Shown piece by piece: positions 31,901 through 43,754 of a stretch of DNA of 64,000 nt (position 1 is its first letter; every line of letters begins with the position of its first letter). Made by a program: the position numbers and the translations under genes. The DNA is from Aulostomus chinensis (Eukaryota; Chordata; Actinopteri; Syngnathiformes; Aulostomidae), in the NCBI GenBank assembly GCA_037954235.1, contig JBBMOA010000012.1:9172144-9236143 (forward strand), in the 5' to 3' direction. Below the pieces are notes generated by a model. That model made no database searches, was not told where the DNA came from, and saw only the letters and a list, made by a program, of their open reading frames with translations.

Positions 31901-32198
31901 CCTATTTTCATAAAAAGGCTTTTAGGATACAGCACCATGTTTATTTTCATAAGTCCTGTTCATTTATGTCCTGCTGGCTTGTTGTTCTTAATAATGTTCG
32001 CTTAATATTGTTTTGAATCTTCTTTTCTCATTATTATCATATTTCTTTTGTATGCATGAATTATTGTTTATTTTGCAGATATTAGCTTTGATCTGAAACA
32101 GAACTAACCTTGTGGTCCTCGGGATTCAGAGTTCGTAAAGCGACTGAGAAGTCATGGCTGATTTGGCCAGCACTGCATATTCCCCAGCGTGTTGCCAT
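28996..32198 (-). CDS. dhdh: Dimeric dihydrodiol dehydrogenase-like oxidoreductase
   Basis: Gfo/Idh/MocA-family NADP-dependent oxidoreductase; the mammalian enzyme oxidises trans-dihydrodiols of aromatic hydrocarbons and D-xylose in the cytosol. Seven phase-consistent exons: 32198-32109, 30931-30820, 30738-30575, 30482-30230, 30124-30000, 29379-29229 and 29108-28996, giving 335 residues (human 334). The Rossmann start is RWGICSAGQIS, followed by VAVAARDL. The catalytic EKP motif is IEKPL (Lys97), and AIWTRFFP and LGIYCLQF (Tyr180) are present. By colinear numbering His79 is kept, but the human-type GTQHPQH segment reads GTIQLYH and the Asp four residues before Tyr180 is Ser. It may be a diverged fish paralogue with altered activity. 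A minus-strand AATAAA at 28940-28945 lies 51 nt past the stop. Confidence 0.92.
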
Positions 32199-32981
32199 TG
32201 CAGTCCTGCCTCAGCTGAAGGAGGTGAAGTTTAGCCGTTACTGAGCCTGAGTTGAGTTGGTTTTGAGCACACCTGGAACCGGATGTCATCGTCATATTCA
32301 ACAACCTCCACTAGGGAGCAGGTAGCCCTGGAGAGACCATGGAATGATTTTCCTGCTTTTTAAATAATGTATTCATATTTCTTTATACAGGGAAAAATAA
32401 TAATCTTGAGGCCATGAGATACAATTTTTGCATATGTTATCATTTGTTCTTCCAATTTAGTTAATTTGTGGCCTCAAGACTGGCCACACCCCTACCCTCG
32501 ATTATTTTAAGACAGTTTTTTTTTCCCTTGCTCCCTCAGTTTAGTTAATTCATGGTCACAAAATATGTCTAGTTCAAATATATAAAATAATTACACTGAG
32601 GGAACAAGTTATATCTTGTGGTCTTAAAAAAACAAATTCAATATAACTGTAAACTTAAATACTGAATGTGGTAATATTTCCCTTGAAATTTAGTAGAGTT
32701 AAAGATCAGTCCCCAAACATGCAAATATTCAGTACATATACCTTGATATTGTACTTAAGAACATAAATTGAACGGAAATACTTTGTTTTGACTCAGTAGT
32801 TATGTATCAAGCATATTTTGCGTCGTAGCGTTGTGGCCACGGGATTTACATGTTTCACAGTATAAAAGATATTTATATCCAAAAGAAGAATTACAGTGAT
32901 TCAAAAGCTTCCAAAACATGTTATGATTGGAGTACATTCTAAAAATATTCAGAGAAAGCAGTATTTGTCTCTCCCATGCAC

Positions 32982-32984
<3 letters not shown>

Positions 32985-33013
<29 letters not shown>
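32985..33013. repeat. (CA)n microsatellite
   Basis: Pure CA repeat between dhdh and alpha-tubulin A. Confidence 0.95.
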
Positions 33014-33018
<5 letters not shown>

Positions 33019-33166
33019 ATTCTACAATAGCTTTACAATTTGGATTAGACTGGACTCTAGTGGCTGTGGTATAAAACTACTGGTACTCCCAGCACCTGAA
33101 AAGCTGATCCATCAACAAATATACCACTCTGCAAGAAAAACAGAAGGCCATGTATGTTGGGGAAGA

Positions 33167-33172
33167 TTTATT
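33167..33172 (-). promoter_or_regulatory. Candidate polyadenylation signal of alpha-tubulin A
   Basis: The minus strand reads AATAAA about 190 nt after the stop. Other A/T-rich AATAAA-like words lie nearby, so the used site is uncertain. Confidence 0.4.
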
Positions 33173-33362
33173 GATCAAAAACACAGGGGTCAAACTTACA
33201 AATCTGGTTACTGCACATTTTTACATAAATAAATTGATGAATAAATATTGACAAATTGTCAAAATCAAGAAATTCAATGGCACATAAATGTTCTTTTTTT
33301 CTGTTATTCCAACAAACTAATAAACCAAATTTGTCCCCCAAGAAAAAAATAGCTATGGCTGT

Positions 33363-36157
33363 CTAATATTCTTCTCCTTCCTCATCCTCTTCAAATGAGT
33401 CAATCCCCACCTCCTCATAATCCTTCTCCAGGGCTGCCATATCCTCTCTGGCCTCGGAGAACTCTCCCTCCTCCATTCCCTCCCCAACATACCAGTGGAC
33501 AAAGGCCCTCTTGGCGTACATGAGGTCAAACTTGTGGTCCAGACGAGCCCAGGCCTCAGCGATGGCGGTGGTGTTGCTCAGCATGCACACAGCCCTCTGC
33601 ACCTTGGCCAGATCTCCTCCAGGAACCACTGTAGGAGGCTGGTAGTTGATGCCCACCTTGAAGCCTGTGGGGCACCAGTCCACAAACTGGATGGTGCGTT
33701 TGGTTTTGATACCAGCGATGGCCACATTAACATCTTTGGGCACCACATCACCACGATACAGCAGACAACAGGCCATGTATTTACCATGGCGAGGGTCACA
33801 CTTCACCATCTGATTTGCTGGCTCAAAGCAGGCATTGGTGATCTCAGCCACTGACAGCTGCTCATGGTAGGCTTTCTCAGCAGAGATGACCGGGGCGTAG
33901 GTGGCCAGAGGGAAGTGGATACGAGGGTAGGGCACCAAGTTGGTCTGGAACTCCGTCAGGTCAACATTCAGGGCTCCATCAAAGCGAAGTGAGGCTGTGA
34001 TGGATGAGACTATCTGGCTGATGAGGCGGTTGAGGTTGGTGTAGGACGGGCGCTCAATATCCAGGTTCCTACGGCAGATGTCGTAGATGGCTTCATTGTC
34101 CACCATGAAGGCACAGTCAGAGTGCTCCAGGGTGGTGTGGGTGGTCAGGATGGAGTTGTAGGGCTCCACCACTGCTGTTGAAACCTGGGGGGCTGGGTAG
34201 ATGGCAAATTCAAGCTTGGACTTCTTGCCAAAGTCAACAGAGAGCCTCTCCATCAGCAGGGAGGTGAAGCCAGAGCCAGTGCCTCCACCAAAGGAATGGA
34301 AGACTAGGAAGCCTTGGAGACCAGTGCACTGATCAGCCTGCACAGATGGAAAAAAAGGAACCATGACCAAAAGATTTTCAAGCATCACTTGGAATAGTAT
34401 GACTGCTTTAAATGGTCAAAAAGAAAAGGTCAACATCAGTTGAGTGGTTAGAACTGCTTGAAATGGTAATAGCTGTCTTTTACCAGTTTGCGTATCCTGT
34501 CGAGGACGGAGTCAATGATCTCCTTGCCGATGGTGTAGTGTCCACGAGCATAGTTGTTGGCTGCGTCTTCCTTTCCCGAGATCAGCTGCTCAGGGTGAAA
34601 GAGCTGGCGGTAAGTTCCTGTGCGCACCTCATCTGGAAATGTTATAGAGGAGCAAAGATGAAAAGTCCAACTCGAGGCCCATTTATTGTTATATAATCTT
34701 AACCAAAAAAGAAGCACATCATAGCCCAGTGAGGTCTGACCTATAACGGTGGGTTCCAGGTCTACAAAGATTGCCCTGGGGACATACTTCCTGGCCCCGG
34801 TCTCACTGAAGAAGGTGGTGAAGGAGTCATCATGGCCTCCTATACTTGCAGACTTCTCACTGGGCATCTGGCCATCCGGCTGGATGCCGTGCTCCAGACA
34901 GTAAAGCTCCCAGCAGGTATTCCCCATCTGGACGCCAGCCTGGCCTACATGGACTGAGATGCATTCACGCTAGAGGAGAGGAGAGCAGGCAAAATGTTTG
35001 TATTGTTCTGTTCTGGTGAATTGAATAAACTTTACAATTCTAACAACAGCATACTTTACTCAGGGGTTCAGTGGCAGCAAGGAGCGATACGAGAGAGATG
35101 ACGGAAGGGTGAAGTTAAGCTGCAGCTGTAACACACTCCCATTTGTGTATGTGAGTGGCTTTCAAGATAGAGAGAACATGTATGTGATGAGATAGAACCG
35201 AATCACAATATGTAAAATACTGACCACAGTTGTGCTTGCATCATCTCAAAAATATAAAGAAATGTTGACATTTGAGAGGGACTGCTTCTGGCAATACTAG
35301 ATTTTTGTTTTGTTTTATAGTTAAGCATCAATGGTGGCACAATGGTGCAGTGGTCAGCACTGTCGCCTCACAGCAAGAAGGTTCTGGGTTCGAGCCCTGC
35401 GCTCGGGCACGGGGTCTTTCTGTGTGAGTCTGCATGTTCTCCCTGTTCCTGTGTGGGTTCTCTCTGGTACTCCAGCTTCCTCCCACAGTCCAAAGACGTC
35501 AAGAGGGGACGAGGCTGATTGATACTCTAAATTGACCGTAGGTGTGGCTGTGAGTGTGAATGGTTGTCTGTCTGTATGTGTTTGCCCTACGATGGACTGG
35601 TTACCCGTCCAGGGTGAACCCCGCTTCTCGCCCGAAGTCTGCAGCCCCCCCCCCCCCAACCCTTAACAGGATTAGCAGTAGAAAGTGGATGATGGACGGA
35701 TTTGAGCATCAATGTGAGGATGCACCCTAATAATTTTGTCTCACCCTTTATTGTCTTGATTAACCCAAACCAGACATTTTTATGATTCGCCGCTGTGCAT
35801 TATTTTAATGCATTTGTTCATTTATCAAAATATTTTTAAATAGTGAGACGAGTAAAAACAATCTTCCTACATCCACCTAAGTTACAACCTTTCACATACT
35901 ACACATCACCTCTATTTGCGACAGCGCTGCTATTTTTAAAAATCCCGGTGACTGACTTACCCCCTTTCAGCAATCTGACTGACAAGTTGGTGTGCTGCTG
36001 GGTGAGGGATGGGAGGGTGAAGGTGAAGAGATTTACAGAATTATCTGTTGTCATTTAAAAGTGTGTCAGATGTCATTAAACCATTTTAAATTACATATAT
36101 ATATATATACAGTACATATATACTGTATATACACAGTACACACACACATATATGTAT

Positions 36158-36213
<56 letters not shown>

Positions 36214-37406
36214 GTGTGTGTGTGTGTGTGTGTGTTCAATGCCCTATCTCCTCTCCAGTGGTGACAGCCGGTGCAGACGGTCTCTCCTCTGTAGAGCTAA
36301 TGTCACCCCCCTGGTTTCTAGGTTGTCAGAGCTGTATTCAGCAGCTATTTTAGGGTTCCCATCCCAACCTGACACCCAGCAGGAAAGTTTCAGTAAACAC
36401 TGACCTCCAGTCCCTAAAATAGTGGTCACGGCCTGTTTGGAGTCTCACTTGCTTATCACATTGATGAAGCCTGCTTGTTTGCCCTCCTTACTACATACAT
36501 TTTCCTTCTTAGAAGGTTTACTATCAACATATTCTAGCTCAGCTCTTTAAGGCCTAATAGGACGACAGCTGAATCTTCAACAATGTAGGGACTAAATTTA
36601 TGGTTCAGGATGAGGGCGGATTTCCTGTCGTAGTGCGTTCACTCCACAATGATACCCATTGTTTTTAAAAACCACCGACAGTGTAAACAGGCTGGGTTTT
36701 TACTGCACAGTGCAAACAGAGTACAAGGTCATGTGTGTGTCTGTGACCGCGCGTGTGGTAGTTGAGCTGGTGTGTTGAATTTAAATTACATTTTGTCGTT
36801 TTAGCGGGTAAGATTAATGAGATAAAACAATTATTGTGTGGCATTATGTGATGCTCTGGCTACTCCTACTGAGAGATACAACCAGTTGAGGCGTTTGGAA
36901 GAACTGGTTTCAAGAGCGCTGTCAAGGCAGAATGTGGAAGCAAGCAGCATGAATCCAGAGTCAATAAGTGATCAAATCTTGATATTGAGTTTTAATAATC
37001 CCGAGCAAGATTTTGTTTTTGGTGTACAGTTATCTGAGGCCCTTCCCCAACTCAGTAATTACACCTTGCAGTGGATTTTTTTCTTCTTCTACATTAAATC
37101 ATCTCTGAAATTGCATTGAAGGTTAAGTGGCCTCACTCAACGTGTACATTTATTTTATTTAACATAAAAGACGCCATTTCAACCCCTGCATGTCGGTTTG
37201 AATCCTACGGGGGAGGGAGGGGGCGGGGCGGCATTTTTCTCAGCCCAGTAGAAGTATGTGCATAGCCTGTGCAAACCTGTTGACGTAACCTGTATCACGA
37301 GACACACCTTAATAACTGACGTGCCTACATCCATGTGGCGCACCTCTCCACCTTGTAGCATAAAACTATTCTAAAATGACATGGAGAAATATGATCTTCT
37401 CTAACT

Positions 37407-37477
<71 letters not shown>

Positions 37478-37787
37478 AACACACAATTTAATGGGTTTTT
37501 TCCCACTTAATGTGCTGAAAATATACACTAATTATCAGCACTTTCTCATCCAGGCCAGCAGCCAAATGCAGCTCAGCTTTTCTTCCAGTCATTAGGAGAA
37601 ACATCTATTTCTGACACAAGGAAACCTGCCAGGGAGCAGCTGGCACATTTTTAAGCAAATTTAAACACTAAACAACTGCTGACACACTAAGTTATACACT
37701 AAGGAGATAAGAGCGGGCGTATTTGTGGAGGACTACAAACTTTGTAAAACAGGTTTCTCTGCGATACAAAAAAACTATACTTACCAT
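33363..37787 (-). CDS. tuba4a: Alpha-tubulin A, divergent K40 loop (TUBA4A position)
   Basis: GTP-binding alpha subunit of the microtubule heterodimer. Four coding exons: 37787-37785 (ATG only, donor GTAAGT), 34969-34741, 34632-34484 and 34337-33363, giving 451 residues. RECISVHVGQAGVQMGN, the GTP loop GGGTGSG, YHEQLSVAEITN and RAFVHWYVGEGMEEGEF are all present, and the tail ends VGIDSFEEDEEGEEY with a C-terminal Tyr for detyrosination. The VGIDS start of the tail resembles mammalian TUBA4A, and the strand relative to dnajb2 matches too. Oddities: the luminal loop reads PSEKSASIGGHDDS, two residues longer than the usual PSDKTIGGGDDS, and GAGKHVPRA is GARKYVPRA. The 2.8-kb first intron holds a SINE and microsatellites. 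A TATA-like tract at 37821-37830 lies only about 35 nt from the ATG, so the promoter is unclear. Confidence 0.96.
35331..35700 (+). mobile_element. Full-length (GGAT)n-type SINE in alpha-tubulin A intron 1
   Basis: Starts near GGTGGCACAATGGTGCAGTG, has the box B-like GGTTCGAGCCC, the shared body, a C-run at 35647-35657 and a decayed GGAT-like end. Antisense to the host gene. Confidence 0.82.
36091..36234. repeat. Mixed (TA)n/(CA)n/(GT)n microsatellite
   Basis: Alternating purine-pyrimidine DNA: TA, CA, then about 46 nt of TA, then GT. CA before and GT after the TA core make it partly palindromic. Located in the first intron of alpha-tubulin A. Confidence 0.92.
37410..37483. repeat. (TA)n-(CA)n microsatellite
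   Basis: About 57 nt of TA followed by CA repeats, in alpha-tubulin A intron 1, about 300 nt from the start-codon exon. Confidence 0.95.
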
Positions 37788-40700
37788 TTTGCCTGCTGAG
37801 TAGAACTTGTTTAAAAAGAAAAAAATATATATTTTTTCTGTAGTGCGTCTCACAGCGTCCGTCAATGTGGTCGGAGTGAGTGGAAATACCAGGTGGGTTA
37901 GACTCGTGACACTGTTCCCTCCAAGCCACGCCCCCCTGTCTCTTTGACGAGAACACGCGCTGTGCGCGAGCACGGCACATGATACAGCGAGACGTTGTCG
38001 GTGGAGAGTTCGTTTTGGCCACTGACTACAAAACTAACTAAACCCGATGGAAATCATTTGGTCTTCCCTTTATGAAAATAAAGTTTTAGTTTAGTTCGAC
38101 TTTACTGAAACGAGCTGGCTTGTCAATGACAAAATGCTGACTGTTTTTTGTTTTTTTTAAGATAACCCTGCTCAAAATCAGCAAAACTGCACCATCACTC
38201 TCAAGGTTTAGTTAACAGTTCAAGTGCCTGATTTACATGTATTTTATCAGGTTTTTTGTGTCAAAAAATAATATACTAGACAAGGAGGGATCTGACATAA
38301 GGGAGGGTAGATGAACAAGCAGAAGGAGGTTATGGACTCTTTTCACAGCAGCTGTTTAAAAACACAGGTGCAACTGATGGAATTAATTACAGTTCTATTC
38401 AGTAAGCCACTGAAAGTCATCCCTGTGAGGCAGCAGGCACAATACCAGGGGCTATATTTAATGTTATTGATTACACTTGTGTTTACCCTGGAACAAGCGA
38501 TGCTGTGAGCGGTGTCATTCGAATATAATTTGGGCCTTACGGGGAGGTGGGGCAGCAGGACCAGTTCTCGGGACTGGGTTATGTAGTGGTTGTAATGGGC
38601 CAGCTGATGGGGACATGCAGAATGAGTTGGGTGGTTGTAAAGTAGAACAAAGAATTCCAAAGTAGATCCGCACCAATGGCATTCTATATCAAATTATGAG
38701 AAAGTTGTAAAATTTTTAATACAAAGAATGACTTGCCTCTATTTTTTCATGACATTAAAATACTTACCATTATTTATTCAAAATGATTTGTATGTTTTAA
38801 ATGCATTTGAATCCAAATGTGGAGATTTCTATTACGGTTTAAAGAGATCACTTCTGGGAAAATATGATATAATACAAACTCACTTCTGTCCTGATTAATA
38901 AAGATAGCTCCATGACTCATCTTAACTTCTTTGTGGCCTTATTATCTCCTCCCCACACATTGGTGTGTTATTTTTGCAGTGTAGCACAGGTTTGTTAGTG
39001 CCACACTTATGCTGCCATTTCAGTGGGGATGGGACATCCTGCAAAACCAAATCCAAACAGCTAATCTCAGTGCAGTATATTTTATCATCTTAAGTCTAAG
39101 TCTAACTCACTGGCTTTACAGAGCATGGAGATATATATAAAAAAAATAAAAAAAAATAAATCCAAAAAAGGGATAAGTTTCATCTTTCATTTTATGGATG
39201 CATTTTGACTGAAAAACTACAAATGTTCCTGAGGTGTAAAAATAATAATGGACTCACGGAAAGCAGTATTTCCTCTGATGCTTTTTCTGCTGAAAAGGAA
39301 AGTAAAATATAGATAGATTCATCAAATACCATAAGTCAGAAACTCCTAACAGGGTGGCGTTCAACTATGGTGAAACACTGCAGTCATTCTCAATGTGGGC
39401 TGGACAGAAAGTCCGCATTTAATTGTGTAAATTATCAATACAACCTTTCGAACGCTAGAGGTCGTAGTTGGTACATCCTGAATAACTGAGTGCACGTCAG
39501 CGTGACTCAGTTCATGGGACATCTTAAGAAGTCTGTTTTCTCACCACTGCTGGCTCTGCCAGGCCCTTTTCTATGTCATTGCCATGCCATTTTTGAACTG
39601 GGGCAGATCATCTGTAATGATCTCAACTCATTATTTTGTATATATTTAACATAAACCCTATAGTGAATTATGATGACACATTAGTGAATAGACTTAGTTT
39701 TAGGGCGTGGGCATGTACTCTCAAACAATGAAAGTAGGTCATAGCTTTATGACTTCGCTGTTTTGTGCTGGATGGTATAAAAAGTCAATCTCCCTCTTGT
39801 TACTGATGCGTCACAGCCTCAGGAGGGAAACTGATGATGAAATTAATAAAGGTGCAGGCGACACTACGGTATCAGTCTAAGCTTCCTACCTGCCACAAGA
39901 TGTTTTACTTTCACAAGACTCAAAATTACACAGGTCGACTCAAAACAAAAGTAGAGTTATTATTCTATTTAACTGTTGATGGAAACCCATAATGCTTTTA
40001 GAGAGAAGAACAATGTCTTCCATGTGAAAGTTTTAATAAAGAGACAACACAGTGTTTATCACAAAACAATAATTGTAGGCCCGCAGAGTACTGACGTGCT
40101 CCCACATTGTTTGTAGTCTAATTTAACTGCAGGATATGCAGGTCATGAGAGTAGTTCGGCATGTTTGAATTGTTATGTTAGCAGATCAGTTTGCCTTTGA
40201 GCCATGGTACAGTAATAACAGTTTAGATTATTTCTGCCAGCTGCAGCAGGCAGATACTCCACTGCTACCCAAGTGAAACTTTGTAAGTATGATTCTATAA
40301 ATCCATTTTCTAGACTTAAGTTACCATGATTTTTAGGGCGTCCGTGGTTTATCCTTGGACTCGGATTGTATCTGACTTTGATGCTTTATGTACCACAACA
40401 CCACAGTTTCAGGCAGTTTTTGTTAGCTCTACTTTGTCATCTGACACCATATGAGTTGTTTCACATGTTTTGAGTTTCTTTACTTTCCCAAGTGGTTGAA
40501 GAACCAATGGGGGATGAGGAGACATTCTCACATCCATTATTCTGCTTTATAAAGATTCCCCATTTTTCTTAAAATAACAGAAGTGTGTGGGGAAGTGCAA
40601 TGATGAACATTTTATTTTTATTTTCAGAGGGGTTATTAGGAGTCCAGAATGGGTACAGAAGGTTCAGAGTCAACTTTTAAAAAAAACAACAAGATAATCT

Positions 40701-41767
40701 TCACAAATGAGCGCCACTTGTACAAAACTCATTGCTTGCACTAAAATTGAACTCAAATCCTTGAAACCTCCTTGTGTCCTCATGTGCCCGATGCCCATCT
40801 TTGAACTCAGCTTTCTTTTTGCTCTTAACTACACACCTACACTTTCAACAATGAAAGAAGGAACTTGTTCCTTCCCCCCAAGCTTCTTGCACCCTCTCTT
40901 TGACCACACCCATCTGAAATCATCCTTCAGGTTTATCTCAACTACACACATGCAATGATCTGAGATTGTATCTTGCATCCAGTGTCACTGCACGTTCAGT
41001 GTTCTGAACTGGGCCTTTGCAGGATATTCTAAAAAAGGAGAACGAAATTTGATGTAAAGACTCAGACAGCCTGTCTGTCTGGGACAAGTAATATTATAAG
41101 GAACAAGGGATTAAGCTTCGGAGGCAACTTATCGATCTGATTGAGTTGATGTATTTTTAATTAGAAAGATGAATCGTATTCTCTTGCAAGTGGTATGGAT
41201 CAGGTTCTGTATTGGTGATCAGGAAGACCTATTTGTGGCAGATGGGAAGTAAGAGATTATAGAATAGCTTTCTTTGATATATGTTCTATTCTGTGCTCAC
41301 ATAGCCTTTCTTGTTGATACAGGGTCTGCAATCAGTTACACACCTGAGCCTGTACATTCTTCCTTTGAATAAGCTGATGATCATGCATGTTTATAGGCTA
41401 CGCCCTAAGGTCAAGTATTTGAAAATGCTGTGTGAAACTAGAATAGGTTACCTTCCCTTCATTCAAGGTTGGCCTTCTACTTTTCTGAAATTCGAGTTGT
41501 TCAAACACACTCGTTTTCACACACACATCAATACAAAACACTCACAGTCTCTAACAATGACAAGGGTGGTGACCTCTTTCTGTATTGTATGTTTGTCTGT
41601 CGGGCGGATGAGCTTATCATGGTATCATCAGTTGGGTTCTCTGATTACAGCTCAGATCAAATCACTGCTCACCTTGACAGGCAGGTATATAAGAGCAGAA
41701 TATCGTAACTTTTGCAAGGATAACATCTTCTTACCAATACCTGAACATCGGAGAAGAGAGATCAAAT
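37788..41767. other. 4-kb divergent interval between alpha-tubulins A and B
   Basis: Holds the promoters of both head-to-head genes. Only the TATA box of B is clear. There are no recognisable exons or full repeats; short open frames here lack family resemblance. Confidence 0.55.
41686..41693 (+). promoter_or_regulatory. TATA box of alpha-tubulin B
   Basis: TATATAAG lies 82 nt before the isolated ATG exon at 41768. A transcription start about 30 nt downstream would leave a leader near 50 nt, the same layout as in tubulin C. No transcript evidence is available. Confidence 0.65.
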
Positions 41768-41947
41768 ATGGTAAAATGGTTTTCTCTGCTTAAACTTGAA
41801 TGCATAACAACTTTGGGATTTAGGCTAATGTCAATCCAGACAATGACTGTATCGAGTCACTGTCTTGATTTGAGAAATCAGATACCATTTTATGCTGCAA
41901 AAATGTAAAAGTAACCAGATGCTTCTGCTAACTGATCTATGCTGTGC

Positions 41948-42043
<96 letters not shown>

Positions 42044-43754
42044 ACGCTCTCTAGCGTGAATGTATCTCCATTCATGTCGGCCAAGCTGGGGCTCAGATTG
42101 GCAATGCATGCTGGGAGTTGTATTGCCTTGAACATGGTATCCAGCCAGATGGACAGATGCCCTCTGACAAGACTACTGGGGGAGGTGATGACTCCTTCAC
42201 CACCTTCTTCAGTGAGACGGGAGCAGGGAAGCATGTCCCCAGAGCCATCTTTGTTGACCTGGAACCCACCGTCATAGGTCAGTGTTGATTAAATTGCAAA
42301 TAGAAACTGAAATGTTGGATTACACTGAATGTTTCCAGAAAGAATTATTGGTAGATTGATAATGAAATTGATCTAAATTGAATTCCCTAAAGGTAATCAG
42401 TAGCACAATAGAATTCCTATTCCTTACACCAAAGTAAATATTTGTGCATATTATGATCAACTTTTTATTTCAAAAGTACCAACACATTGAGGTATAAATT
42501 GTGTAGTCTTATCAAAATTAATAAGTCAAATCTCTTTGTTTATTTTTGTTTTGCTGGCCAGATGAGGTGCGTACAGGAACCTACCGTCAGCTGTTCCACC
42601 CCGAGCAGCTGATTACCGGTAAAGAGGATGCTGCCAACAACTACGCCCGTGGGCACTACACCATTGGGAAGGAGATCATTGATCTGGTTCTGGACAGGAC
42701 TCGTAAACTGGTGAGATTTCAAGGGAGCACTTGGTGAAAAATACTGAATGAATAGTGAACCTAACATTCTTGAATACAGGCTGATCAGTGCACGGGCTTG
42801 CAAGGATTCCTCATCTTCCACTCCTTTGGTGGAGGCACTGGCTCTGGCTTCACCTCCCTGCTGATGGAGAGACTCTCTGTTGATTATGGCAAGAAGTCCA
42901 AGCTTGAATTTGCCATCTACCCAGCCCCCCAGGTTTCAACAGCAGTAGTGGAGCCCTACAACTCCATCCTGACCACCCACACCACCCTGGAGCACTCTGA
43001 CTGTGCCTTCATGGTGGACAATGAAGCCATCTACGACATCTGCCGTAGGAACCTGGATATTGAAAGGCCAACCTACACTAACCTGAATAGGCTCATTGGC
43101 CAGATAGTCTCATCTATCACAGCCTCACTTCGCTTTGATGGAGCCCTGAATGTTGACCTGACGGAGTTCCAGACCAACTTGGTGCCCTACCCTCGTATCC
43201 ACTTCCCTCTGGCCACCTACGCCCCGGTCATCTCTGCTGAGAAAGCCTACCATGAGCAGCTGTCAGTGGCTGACATCACGAATACCTGCTTTGAGCCAGC
43301 AAATCAGATGGTGAAGTGTGACCCTCGCCATGGTAAATACATGGCCTGTTGTCTGCTGTATCGTGGTGATGTGGTGCCCAAAGATGTCAACTCTGCCATC
43401 GCTGCCATCAAAACCAAACGCACCATCCAGTTTGTGGACTGGTGCCCCACAGGCTTCAAGGTGGGCATCAACTACCAGCCTCCTACAGTGGTTCCTGGAG
43501 GAGATCTGGCCAAGGTGCAGAGGGCTGTGTGCATGCTGAGCAACACCACTGCCATCGCTGAGGCCTGGGCTCGTCTGGACCACAAGTTTGACCTCATGTA
43601 CGCCAAGAGGGCCTTTGTCCACTGGTATGTTGGGGAGGGAATGGAGGAGGGAGAGTTCTCCGAGGCCAGAGAGGATATGGCAGCCCTGGAGAAGGATTAT
43701 GAAGAAGTCGGCACTGATAACATGGGGGAAGAGGATGACGGAGAGGAATACTGA
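41768..43754 (+). CDS. Alpha-tubulin B
   Basis: Complete alpha-tubulin of 449 residues in four coding exons: 41768-41770 (ATG only, donor GTAAAA), 42055-42277, 42562-42710 and 42780-43754. It has the standard K40 loop with K-T-T-G-G-G, the GTP loop GGGTGSG, and a tail of VGTDNMGEEDDGEEY ending in Tyr. Its exon positions match those of A and C exactly. It shares the substitution DRTRKL (Thr122; A and most alpha-tubulins have Ile) with C. The strand and position next to dnajb2 match human TUBA4B, which is a pseudogene; this copy is intact. A TATA box lies 82 nt before the ATG. The last exon is nearly identical in nucleotide sequence to those of A and C. Confidence 0.97.
41949..42043. repeat. 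(CT)n(ATCT)n tract at a tubulin splice acceptor
   Basis: About 40 nt of CT then some twelve ATCT units end 11 nt before the acceptor AG of alpha-tubulin B exon 2, so the microsatellite forms its polypyrimidine tract. Confidence 0.92.

Larger units (their letters stand above)
32199..33362. other. Intergenic: dhdh 5' flank and alpha-tubulin A 3' UTR
   Basis: About 1.2 kb between two minus-strand genes, with a (CA)n run and A/T-rich DNA. Tubulin A's 3' UTR occupies roughly 33150-33362. No further gene seen. Confidence 0.55.

Noticed and set aside
41311..41793. 160-aa open frame upstream of tubulin B
   Set aside because: It runs through the TATA box and leader of tubulin B and lacks any motif.
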